Shown: positions 50,236 through 58,459 of the stretch, one piece after another | Layout of the letters: each line of letters starts with the position of its first letter | How positions within the stretch are numbered: the first letter of the stretch is position 1 | Assembly: GCF_002269255.1 (NCBI RefSeq) | Contig: NZ_CP022823.1 | Coordinates: forward strand, 806,001-870,000 | Reading direction: 5' to 3' | Length of the DNA stretch: 64,000 nucleotides | Origin: Klebsiella quasivariicola | GTDB taxonomy: Bacteria; Pseudomonadota; Gammaproteobacteria; Enterobacterales; Enterobacteriaceae | Position numbers and translations under genes: made by a program | Notes under the pieces: generated by a model | The model's database searches: none | The model's input: only the letters and a program-made list of their open reading frames with translations | What the model was told of the DNA's origin: nothing

Positions 50236-50976
50236 ATGTATCCCGTCGACCTTCATATGCATACCCTGGCCAGCACCCACGCCTATAGTACGGTTCATGA
50301 CTATATCGCCGCCGCGGTGCGTAAACATATTCGCCTGATCGCCATTACCGACCATGGCCCGGAAATGGTTGATGCGCCGCATCCGTTTCACTTTAATAAT
50401 TTGCGTGTGCTGCCGCGCGTTGTCGATGGTGTGGGGATCCTGCGCGGTATTGAGGCCAATATCAAACCTGGTGGTGAGACCGACTGCAGCGACAAAATGC
50501 GTGCGTCGCTGGATTTAGTGATTGCCGGATTCCATAAGCAGGTGTTTGCGCCTGCGGACATTACCACCAATACCGATGCGCTGATTGCAGTAATAGCGAG
50601 CGGGAAGGTCCATATTATCAGCCACCCCGGTAACCCGGAGTATCCAATTGATATCCCGGCGGTGGTGGCCGCGGCTAAGGAGTGTCATGTGGCGTTGGAG
50701 GTTAATAACGCCTCTTTCGTCCATTCACGTAAGGGCAGTGAGGGGAACTGTTGCAAAATTGTAGCAGCCGTGCGCGACAGCGGCGGACTTCTCTCATTGG
50801 GTAGCGATTCACACAGCGCGTTTTCTCTGGGGGACTTTAGCGCCTGTCAGCATCTGCTGGTGGAGGCTGATTTTCCAGCATCAAGAGTGCTGAATACCTC
50901 TGTGCGACGAGTGCTGACGTTTCTGGAACAGCACGGCGGGGGGCGGATAGCCGAGCTTTATGCGCTTCCTGGCTAA
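50236..50976 (+). CDS. PHP-family phosphatase, YcdX-like
   Basis: 246 residues. The metal-binding N terminus is MYPVDLHMHTLASTHAYST, followed by ITDHGPE, GIEANIK, IISHPGNPEYPID and GSDSHSAFSLG, giving the trinuclear zinc ligand set of the YcdX phosphatase group. Likely a cytosolic phosphatase on small phosphoesters, paralogous to ycdX. AGGGGAGAG stands before ATG 50236. Placed at the end of the HAD-tkt unit. Confidence 0.9.
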   Translation: MYPVDLHMHTLASTHAYSTVHDYIAAAVRKHIRLIAITDHGPEMVDAPHPFHFNNLRVLPRVVDGVGILRGIEANIKPGGETDCSDKMRASLDLVIAGFHKQVFAPADITTNTDALIAVIASGKVHIISHPGNPEYPIDIPAVVAAAKECHVALEVNNASFVHSRKGSEGNCCKIVAAVRDSGGLLSLGSDSHSAFSLGDFSACQHLLVEADFPASRVLNTSVRRVLTFLEQHGGGRIAELYALPG

Positions 50977-51073
50977 AAATCTTGTGGGTTAAACCCTCTC
51001 CCAATAATGGGAGAGGAAGTTCGGCGTGTCTGTGCGGTTTTGAGACTGGACTGTTAGAGCCAGGGAAAACCAC

Positions 51074-51463
51074 CTACAGGTCAATAACATTGCCTCGCGG
51101 CAGATTTAAAGACTTACGAATGGCGGCGATAACCTCAGTTGGTTTGAGTAACAGCGAATTAATACAAACATTCAGAATACGGCAACCCTCAAAGCGTGAA
51201 GGATTATCGATAGTAATATCGGATGCGATGATGGTGAGCTCAGACTCGAAAATATCTTTATCGGTAATTGGATTCTTAAGCCCCAGTACGCCCTGAGTCT
51301 CAATTTTGATCGCAAAGTGATACTGCTTCGCCAGTTTTTCCAGCTGCTCTGCGGCCATGTACGTATGCGCCACGCCGGTCGCGCACGCGGTCACCGCCAC
51401 AATATGCAGATGACGTTCGCTGGAGAAAGGCTGAATCTCATCTCTTGTTGCACGAGTGGTCAT
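51074..51463 (-). CDS. PTS fructose-type EIIB (system 2)
   Basis: 129 residues. The phosphocysteine is in VTACATGVAHTYMAAEQLEK. It has a 20-residue N-terminal extension compared with the EIIB of system 1. Its ATG overlaps the AraC stop (ATGA, 51460-51463), so regulator and EIIB are translationally coupled, an unusual arrangement. Confidence 0.92.
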   Translation of the reverse strand: MTTRATRDEIQPFSSERHLHIVAVTACATGVAHTYMAAEQLEKLAKQYHFAIKIETQGVLGLKNPITDKDIFESELTIIASDITIDNPSRFEGCRILNVCINSLLLKPTEVIAAIRKSLNLPRGNVIDL

Positions 51464-52314
51464 GATCTTGCTCCTTTATTTTTGCGGCGGTATTCAAGCG
51501 GCGTACAGTCGTTGATATCGCGAAACACCTTGCAGAAATAGTTAGTATCTGTGAAACCGCACTTTTCTGAAACTTCGTTTATTTTCAGATTGGTATTGGT
51601 CAGCAGCGTTTTTGAACGTGAAATGCGGGCTAACTTGAGATATTCGTTAAATTTCACGTCTGACTCCTTCGAAAACAGACGCGACAGATAGCCTGGGGAA
51701 ATATTAAACGTTTCGGCGACGCTTTCCCGGCTAATGTCCGTGTGGTAGTGACTATCGATATGGCTCTTAATTTCGTCCAGCAGTGAGAAGGGAGCCCGCT
51801 GGTTATTCAGGCCATCGGTAATTTGATATAGCAGGTCGTTAAGCAGCGCATAGACCACGTGGGCAAAGGTCTCGCTGGTGGTATCTTGCGACCACGCCAG
51901 CGATTCAGCCAGGTCGAGAAGCCGATCGCGAACCGTACTGCTGGAGTTTTGCAGATTGTACTTCTCTACCTCTTTAAACTGCGTGCCATCCCAGTTGCTG
52001 ATGCTGAAACCGACGTCCTGCTTCCAGAAGACTATCGACATGCAAATAACCGGGCTTTCCCACAGCGGCGAGTTCCAGCTATTGGCGGGGATATAGGTGA
52101 TGGTGCCGACCGGACGTTCATATTTCACGATGCGGTCCACGCCTTTCGGCAGCAGCATGCGAAGTGTGCCCTTTACCGTCAACTCAATGCGCGGAACGTG
52201 CAGATGGTAGGCCATCGCCGGAGCCTGCGTATTGCCGTTAGCTACCATGACGCCTTTGTCTATCGAGCCCTGAGCGCTGAATTCACTGAGAATAGATTGA
52301 ATAAACGTAGCCAT
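51460..52314 (-). CDS. AraC-family regulator inside the PTS system 2 operon
   Basis: 284 residues. An N-terminal cupin-like sensor domain (about 1-150) is followed by a C-terminal pair of HTH motifs (SRESVAETFNISPGYLSRLF and INEVSEKCGFTDTNYFCKVF, ending FRDINDCTPLEYRR). It lies between EIIC (1-base gap) and EIIB (overlap), so it is made with the transporter it probably controls and may also act on system 1. Effector unknown. Confidence 0.92.
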   Translation of the reverse strand: MATFIQSILSEFSAQGSIDKGVMVANGNTQAPAMAYHLHVPRIELTVKGTLRMLLPKGVDRIVKYERPVGTITYIPANSWNSPLWESPVICMSIVFWKQDVGFSISNWDGTQFKEVEKYNLQNSSSTVRDRLLDLAESLAWSQDTTSETFAHVVYALLNDLLYQITDGLNNQRAPFSLLDEIKSHIDSHYHTDISRESVAETFNISPGYLSRLFSKESDVKFNEYLKLARISRSKTLLTNTNLKINEVSEKCGFTDTNYFCKVFRDINDCTPLEYRRKNKGARS

Positions 52315-52315
52315 A

Positions 52316-53335
52316 TTATGCCCGAGGTTTGATAACTGTCTTCAGGACTTTCACCGCAAAGGCGGTGGTGATGCTCCCGGCGACCACCGAAACGATGTAG
52401 CCAAAATGGTTGCTGACTACCGGTAATACGATAAGTCCGCCCCACGGGGCGGCGTTGGTTGCGCCAAACCATAGTGAGAGGATCGCCGCAACCGCACTGC
52501 CAAGCATAATTGCCGGGATCACCCGTACCGGATCCGCCGCCGCAAACGGAATTGCCCCTTCTGTTATCCCCATAAAGCCCATAATTATCGCTGGCTTACC
52601 GGCTTCTCGCTCCACATCATTAAAGATGTCTTTAAACAGAAAGGTTGCCAGCGCCAGCCCCAGAGGCGGAGTACAGTCGGCGGCAGCGACTGCCGCCATC
52701 AGCTGCGGGTTCGTTGAGATCAGTGCAACAGCAAAGAAAAAAGCGGTTTTATTCATTGGGCCGCCCATGTCAACGGCGATCATGCAGCCCAGGATGGTAC
52801 CGAGGATAATAAACGACGCGCCCTGCATATTGCCAAGCCAGACGCTAAGCCACTTCATCAGCCCGGCAATCGGGTCGCCAATGATGTAATACACCGCCAT
52901 GCCGGTGAGGAAGGTCCCGATCAGCGGAATAATAAATATCGGTAATACCATGCGCAGGAAGTGGGGGATTTTAAGCCGGGCGATCAGGTTCAACAGAACA
53001 TAGACGACCAGCCCGGCAATAATCCCGGAGAGCATGCCGCCTAAAAATCCGGCGCCCATCTGATAAGCCATCAGGCCGCCGATGGCACCCGGCGCGATGC
53101 CCGGTTTATCGACCATCGAATACGCGATAAATCCTGACAGGATGGGGATAAACAGGGTTAAGCCAGCCATACCAATTTGCGACATGGCCTTCAGGAAACC
53201 ATGGTCCGGTACGGCGGCTTCCCCGTTAAACATCACCGCGAGCGCCAACAGAACACCACCAGCGACGACAAACGGGATCATGTAGGAGACGCCGGTCATA
53301 AAATGTCGTTTAGTATTTTTTAATAGTTTTAACAT
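52316..53335 (-). CDS. PTS fructose-type EIIC permease (system 2)
   Basis: 339 residues with nine or ten helices and the EIIC-Fru motifs MTGVSYMIPFVVAGGVLLAL, PGIAPGAIGGLMAYQ, AVDMGGPMNKTAFFFAVAL and GITEGAIPFAAADP. Paralogue of 42990-44093, about 28 residues shorter at the C terminus. Located 23 bases after the fusion protein. Confidence 0.93.
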   Translation of the reverse strand: MLKLLKNTKRHFMTGVSYMIPFVVAGGVLLALAVMFNGEAAVPDHGFLKAMSQIGMAGLTLFIPILSGFIAYSMVDKPGIAPGAIGGLMAYQMGAGFLGGMLSGIIAGLVVYVLLNLIARLKIPHFLRMVLPIFIIPLIGTFLTGMAVYYIIGDPIAGLMKWLSVWLGNMQGASFIILGTILGCMIAVDMGGPMNKTAFFFAVALISTNPQLMAAVAAADCTPPLGLALATFLFKDIFNDVEREAGKPAIIMGFMGITEGAIPFAAADPVRVIPAIMLGSAVAAILSLWFGATNAAPWGGLIVLPVVSNHFGYIVSVVAGSITTAFAVKVLKTVIKPRA

Positions 53336-53358
53336 GTCAGCCTCGTAACGTTTGCTGC

Positions 53359-55860
53359 TCAGAAGACCAGAGTTCTGGATATCAGCGTGTAAAGCGCTTC
53401 CGGGCTTTTTGCCGCTTTAATCTGGCTGACAAATTCATCATTCATGAGCATGCGCGCCAGGGTGGAGAAGTACTTCATATGCTCGTTATCCTGCGCGGAT
53501 TTGCTAATCGTCAGCATGAATAGGGTATCCACCATGACGCCGCCCCAGGCGATAGGTTGCCTGAGCGTGGCAATACTGACGGAGGAATCCCTGACAGCGT
53601 CCGTTTGGGCATGGGGGATAGCAAAGCCCGAGCCAACGACGGTAGGAAAAGGCACTTCGCGAGCCCAGATATCACTGCAGAGCCTGTCACGAGTATTGGT
53701 GCGCTGCTGAAGCCACAGGTTATCAACCATCATTTTGATAGCCTCGTTTTTATCAGCGGCGTCAATTCCCCACAAAACCATCTCCGGCGACAGCAGCGGC
53801 TTTTGCGCCGCACTAACGCTCGAGTTTTGTAATGCGGCTTTGAACTGTTGTGCGTTGTGATTTTGCAAAAGATTCTGCGTCAGCGACCGGCAATCTCCGG
53901 CACTGAGTTGGCCCAGGGCGTGCTTAATCCCCGGAATCGCGGTGCAGTTCATACTCAATTCATCAAAGCCAATGCCGATAAGCAGTGGGAGAATGGTTTC
54001 GTCAGCAGCGAGTTCACCGCACAACCCGACAGGCTTACCGGCGCGATGAGCCTCTTTCACTGCGAACTGCAGGGCGCGTAAAAACGGTGGAGTGTAACTG
54101 TCATAAAGCGTTTTTACCTGGGCATTACCCCGGTCAGCGGCGAAAAAGTATTGCGTCAGGTCATTACTGCCCACGCTGAAGAAATCCGCATGTTCTGCCA
54201 TCTCCGCCATAGAGAAAAGTACCGAAGGTACTTCCAGCATGATTCCGAGCGCTGTCTGTTCATCAAATGCCAGACCCTCGTGGCGCATCTCCTGTTTAAC
54301 CGATTCCAGTACCTCACGACACCAGATAAGTTCTTCCACCCGAGAAATCATCGGCAGCATAATTTTGGCTTTACCTGATGCTGAGGCGCTCAGAATAGCC
54401 TTCAGTTGGGTGGAAAAAAGGTCGCGATATTGCGGATAAGTACGCACTGCCCGGAAACCAAGAAACGGGTTTTCTTCATTGTCGACGCTTAGATATCCAA
54501 CCGGTTTATCACCGCCGATATCGAAGGTGCGAAAGATAACGGGCTTCCCCCCTGCCAGAGTAACAACCTGTTTATACAGGTCTGTCAGTTCAGCGCAGGA
54601 GGGCGGGCAATCGCGGCCCATATAGGTTATCTCGGTGCGAAACAGGCCGATGCTTTCCGCGCCGTTTTCAAAGGCCGCCTGCGCTTCGGCAAGGCTTGCA
54701 ATATTAGCGGCTACCTCTACGCGATGCCCGTCGCGGGTTCTTGCGGGCGCTAAAGCTTTTTCCCGCAGCCGCTGCTGCATTTCCTGCTGGACGGCAATTT
54801 CATGACGGTAGTAGCGCAGAACTTTCTCATCCGGATGAGTAATCAGGATCCCCGGCTCACCATCAATGATTATCAGCTGATCGACATCGAAATCCAGCGA
54901 TGAAAAATCGATATCCGCCAGGGTTGGGATACCTGACGAACGAGCCAGTATGGCTGTATGGGAGGTTTTCCCCGTAGAGGACAGCACCAGACCTGCAAGG
55001 TGTTTGCGGTTTAGCGCCAGAAACTGGTTGGGGGTCAAATGATTGGTGAAAACAATCGTCGGTTCATTTAGCAAAGGCGGGTGGTAAGCCAGAGCCTGTT
55101 CGCCATAGATCGTACTGATGAGCTGCGTCGCAATATCAAGAATATCCAGGGCGCGCTCCTGCAGATACTTGCTGGGCGAGCGCTCAAGCTGATGGCAAAA
55201 GTCAAGGGACGCCTGCGCGATGGCCGACCAGGCATTCATGTTGTTATTCAGATAACCGATCGCACTATCCTGAAATGCGATGTCGGTTATCAGAGATAGA
55301 TGTGCCGCAATAAGGTCGTGTTCAATACCATGGGTTTTTGCGAGGGCGGCTTCTTGCTCTACGCGTAATGAATCTAACCCGGCAAGAAAGCGGGCTTTTT
55401 CACTTTCAATATTGCCGATATGCCCTGGATTGCGGGCGATAATATCGGTGAAAGTCAGGCTCTGCATTATCTGTGGTCTGGCGATGGCTGCGCCTTTATT
55501 TATGCGAGTTCCCTGAATCACCTGTGGGTTCAACTCGCGCAGGCAGCGGGGCAGATACCCCTGCGTGGTTATTGGTTCCGGTTCAAGGCTAAAAGTCGGG
55601 AGATCGGAAAGCAGCGTGCGCAACTGGACTGCGGCCTGCGTTTCATCCTCTCCGCAAAGGGTGATGCGGCATGTATCGTTTACCAGCGTGTCACTGGCAA
55701 TCAGCGAGAGGGCGCTTTTCGCATTTGCCAGTAGTCCCGTACGGGTGTTTTCCCAGTCGATATCTGCCTGGAAAAGATTACATAGTCGCGCGATGTATCC
55801 GGCAGGCCGGGCATGAACACCTTCATGAAGCTCACATACATAGGTTATAACCACCGCCAT
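53359..55860 (-). CDS. HPr-EI-EIIA(Fru) multiphosphoryl transfer protein (system 2)
   Basis: 833 residues with the same domain order as 44646-47156: HPr-like His in HEGVHARPAGYIAR, EI His in SSTGKTSHTAILARS, GLFRTEITYMG and GSNDLTQYFFAADRGN, and EIIA His in GFAIPHAQTDAV. All phosphorylation sites are kept, so both copies look functional. First gene of MTP-EIIC-AraC-EIIB. Sequence, length and the promoter region all indicate an old tandem duplication or paired recruitment with system 1. Confidence 0.95.
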   Translation of the reverse strand: MAVVITYVCELHEGVHARPAGYIARLCNLFQADIDWENTRTGLLANAKSALSLIASDTLVNDTCRITLCGEDETQAAVQLRTLLSDLPTFSLEPEPITTQGYLPRCLRELNPQVIQGTRINKGAAIARPQIMQSLTFTDIIARNPGHIGNIESEKARFLAGLDSLRVEQEAALAKTHGIEHDLIAAHLSLITDIAFQDSAIGYLNNNMNAWSAIAQASLDFCHQLERSPSKYLQERALDILDIATQLISTIYGEQALAYHPPLLNEPTIVFTNHLTPNQFLALNRKHLAGLVLSSTGKTSHTAILARSSGIPTLADIDFSSLDFDVDQLIIIDGEPGILITHPDEKVLRYYRHEIAVQQEMQQRLREKALAPARTRDGHRVEVAANIASLAEAQAAFENGAESIGLFRTEITYMGRDCPPSCAELTDLYKQVVTLAGGKPVIFRTFDIGGDKPVGYLSVDNEENPFLGFRAVRTYPQYRDLFSTQLKAILSASASGKAKIMLPMISRVEELIWCREVLESVKQEMRHEGLAFDEQTALGIMLEVPSVLFSMAEMAEHADFFSVGSNDLTQYFFAADRGNAQVKTLYDSYTPPFLRALQFAVKEAHRAGKPVGLCGELAADETILPLLIGIGFDELSMNCTAIPGIKHALGQLSAGDCRSLTQNLLQNHNAQQFKAALQNSSVSAAQKPLLSPEMVLWGIDAADKNEAIKMMVDNLWLQQRTNTRDRLCSDIWAREVPFPTVVGSGFAIPHAQTDAVRDSSVSIATLRQPIAWGGVMVDTLFMLTISKSAQDNEHMKYFSTLARMLMNDEFVSQIKAAKSPEALYTLISRTLVF

Positions 55861-56265
55861 CTCAACTCCTGAATGCTATTGTGCGCGTCAACGTGTTGCC
55901 GATCTCGCTATCTTTCACTGTTCGCAACGGTGATGACATAGTAAAAAAGTGACCTTTTCTTAAAAATAGTTACCTGATTGTGATTTTGTGACTTTTGTCA
56001 TATTTATGAATGATTAACTCTCAATTACTTGTTTGATTTAGTTTGTTTTTTTGTTTCTGGCTTTTAAACCGTTTTTGCAATATGGATCACAAATTTAAAG
56101 CTAATACAAACAGGTTCATGAAATGGTGCGGGGGTAGGCAGGATAATCTGTTTCCGGCATGTCTATTCACGACTTCTCCGGCGGCATCTATCACTATGGC
56201 GTTAGCAGATATGTACCTGATTCAAAACTATCTGAGTTATCTGGCTGATTAATCAAACGAAATAA
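55861..56265. promoter_or_regulatory. Promoter region of PTS system 2
   Basis: AAAGTGACCTTTTCTT (55946-55961) and a CRP-like site TGTGACTTTTGTCATA (55987-56002) are arranged with nearly the same spacing as at 47270-47326. Further out the region is AT-rich; a 69-codon open frame (56043-56252) has no convincing SD or recognisable sequence and is left unannotated. Confidence 0.6.
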
Positions 56266-56289
56266 GGGTCCGCAATAGAGTACGGACCC
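56266..56289. terminator. GGGTCCG/CGGACCC hairpin, twin of 40626-40649
   Basis: 7-bp perfect stem (56266-56272, 56283-56289) with a 10-base loop, 9 bases after the aldo/keto reductase stop on the minus strand. Stem and the following GTC match the hairpin at 40626. Confidence 0.7.
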
Positions 56290-56298
56290 GTCCGGGTA

Positions 56299-57288
56299 TT
56301 AACGACCTACGCGAGCCCGATGCTCAGGAGAGTAACGCTCGCCGACGATTTTAATCGTTTCAAGCGCCTGGGTTATCTTTCGCGAGTCATCCTGAGAAAG
56401 GATGATGTCGGCGGCCCCCAGGTTTTCTTCCAGCCGGTGCAGTTTCGTGGTACCAGGGATAGGAACAATCCACGGCTTTTGTGCCAGCAGCCATGCCAGC
56501 GCGATTTGTGCAGACGTCACGCCTTTCTCTGCCGCCAGTTCACCCAGCAATGAGACCAGCTTTTCATTGGCTTCAATCGCCTGCTCGGCGAAACGCGGCA
56601 CGGTGCTGCGGTAGTCATCCTTGCCAAAAGTGGTTCCTGGCCTAATCGCTCCTGTCAGGAAGCCCTTACCTAATGGACTGAAGGGTACAAAACCAATACC
56701 CAGTTCCTCCAGCAACGGCAGGATCTCCTGCTCAGGCTCGCGCCACCACATGGAGTATTCGCTTTGCAGCGCCGTGACAGGTTGTACGGCATGCGCACGA
56801 CGAATGGTTTGCGCACCCGCTTCGGACAGACCGAAATGTTTAACTTTGCCTTCAGCTATCAGATCTTTTACCGTACCGGCAACATCTTCAATCGGGACAT
56901 CCGGATCGACACGGTGTTGGTATAGCAGGTCAATGATATCAGTCTTAAGACGGCGTAATGATCCTTCCACAGCTTCACGGATATGCTCCGGACGGCTGTT
57001 TAAAATCTGCTGCTTGTTGTCGTCGCCAAAAGTAAAACCAAACTTAGTGGCAATGACCACACGGTCACGAAACGGTTTTAAGGCTTCGCCGACAACTTCT
57101 TCATTGAGGAAGGGGCCATACACTTCAGCGGTATCGAAGAAGGTGACGCCACGTTCAACCGCTGCGCGAATGAGCTCGATAGCCTGACGAGTATCGGTCG
57201 CCGGACCATAGCCGTGGCTTAAGCCCATGCAACCGAGCCCAAGCGCGGAGACTTCGAGTCGGGATTTACCCAGATAACGTTTTTGCAT
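56299..57288 (-). CDS. Aldo/keto reductase (AKR13-like)
   Basis: 329 residues, TIM-barrel NADPH oxidoreductase. N-terminal GLGCMGLSHGYGPATD, the catalytic Tyr region FFDTAEVYGPFLNEEVVGEAL, KFGF, the His in LLYQHRVDPDVPIED, and the cofactor end VPIPGTTKLHRLEENLGA. Probable role is reduction of aldehydes or ketones. 26 bases after the next reductase gene, so a two-gene operon. Confidence 0.92.
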   Translation of the reverse strand: MQKRYLGKSRLEVSALGLGCMGLSHGYGPATDTRQAIELIRAAVERGVTFFDTAEVYGPFLNEEVVGEALKPFRDRVVIATKFGFTFGDDNKQQILNSRPEHIREAVEGSLRRLKTDIIDLLYQHRVDPDVPIEDVAGTVKDLIAEGKVKHFGLSEAGAQTIRRAHAVQPVTALQSEYSMWWREPEQEILPLLEELGIGFVPFSPLGKGFLTGAIRPGTTFGKDDYRSTVPRFAEQAIEANEKLVSLLGELAAEKGVTSAQIALAWLLAQKPWIVPIPGTTKLHRLEENLGAADIILSQDDSRKITQALETIKIVGERYSPEHRARVGR

Positions 57289-57314
57289 TGAATGAATACC
57301 TCTTTTATCGCGGC

Positions 57315-58166
57315 TTAAACATCAAGTTTGCGGCCAGTCAGCCATTCCACCATCGCCGGGTCGCGGTGAGAGAAGAAGGCGCTGGTTGCAGTGTCGAGGG
57401 CAGCAATCTGCAGCATATCTTCAGAATTGAGTTCAAAATCGAGAATATTGATGTTCTCTTCCATGCGTTCTTTGCGCACCGATTTCGCCAGCGAAACGAT
57501 GCCTCGCTGGAAGATCCAACGCAGCACAACCTGACCCACGCTTTTGCCGTACTTCTGGCCAATTGCCGTTAACACGGGATGCTGGAACAGGCCATTTTTA
57601 CCCTCTGCAAACGGTGCCCAGGCTTCCGGCTGGATGCCATGGCTTTGATTCCATGGAACGGCATGCAGCTGCTGGTTGAAGGGGTTAACCTCAATCTGGT
57701 TCACCGCAGGAGCCACTTTGTTGAAGGCGATAAGGTCGGCCAATCGATCAGGATGGAAGTTGCTTACGCCGATAGCACGAATTTTGCCAGCCTGCTGCAG
57801 TTCTTCCATAGCACGCCATGCTCCATGGACATCGCCATAAGGCTGGTGAATCAGATACAGGTCGACGTAATCAAGTTGCAGCCGATTCAGGGAGCGTTCG
57901 AACTGTGCTTTAGCGCCTTCGTAATTGGTATCCTGTAGCCAAAGTTTAGTGGTAACAAAGAGTTCGTTACGGGCGATACCGGTCTGTTTCAGTGCGTTCC
58001 CGACCTGGGTTTCATTCTGGTAAGACGCGGCGGTATCAATCAGACGGTATCCCGTATCAATGGCATCAATCACGGCCCTTTCGCATTCGGCGGCATCAGA
58101 CATCTGAAATACACCAAAGCCCAACAGGGGCATTTCAATACCGTTGTTCAGTTTTACAGTTTGCAT
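57315..58166 (-). CDS. Aldo/keto reductase (2,5-diketo-gluconate reductase-like)
   Basis: 283 residues. MPLLGFGVFQMSD, IDTGYRLIDTAASYQNE (catalytic Asp/Tyr), VTTKLWLQDTNY (Lys) and LIHQPYGDVHGAW (His) are the AKR tetrad blocks. Start ATG 58166 with AAGGA; an upstream frame extension of 14 residues lacks support. Broad aldehyde reductases of this type often detoxify methylglyoxal. Confidence 0.92.
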   Translation of the reverse strand: MQTVKLNNGIEMPLLGFGVFQMSDAAECERAVIDAIDTGYRLIDTAASYQNETQVGNALKQTGIARNELFVTTKLWLQDTNYEGAKAQFERSLNRLQLDYVDLYLIHQPYGDVHGAWRAMEELQQAGKIRAIGVSNFHPDRLADLIAFNKVAPAVNQIEVNPFNQQLHAVPWNQSHGIQPEAWAPFAEGKNGLFQHPVLTAIGQKYGKSVGQVVLRWIFQRGIVSLAKSVRKERMEENINILDFELNSEDMLQIAALDTATSAFFSHRDPAMVEWLTGRKLDV

Positions 58167-58459
58167 GACGTTATCCTTCAGCTGTTGTGTTGGAAAAGCA
58201 TAACGCAAAGTGATTTTTTCGATTAGATGGGGTAATTAGCTAGGGTTTATTAGATGTGTTCATTAATTGAGAGGGACTGATGGTCGGCTTTGTGTCAGAA
58301 GTCTTCTGAAAATTGATGATTCATTTTGCAGAGATACTTATATATGACGGTAATGCCATTATTCCGTCAGCTCTTACAGTGCTTGCCGTCACATGTATAG
58401 ACGATTGATCAGAATGGTTTGTATACTTCCTCATATCTACAGATTTTTCAGGTTAACAC

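Noticed and set aside
56043..56252. 69-codon frame upstream of PTS system 2
   Set aside because: No SD, no recognisable sequence, and it overlaps the promoter region; treated as chance.
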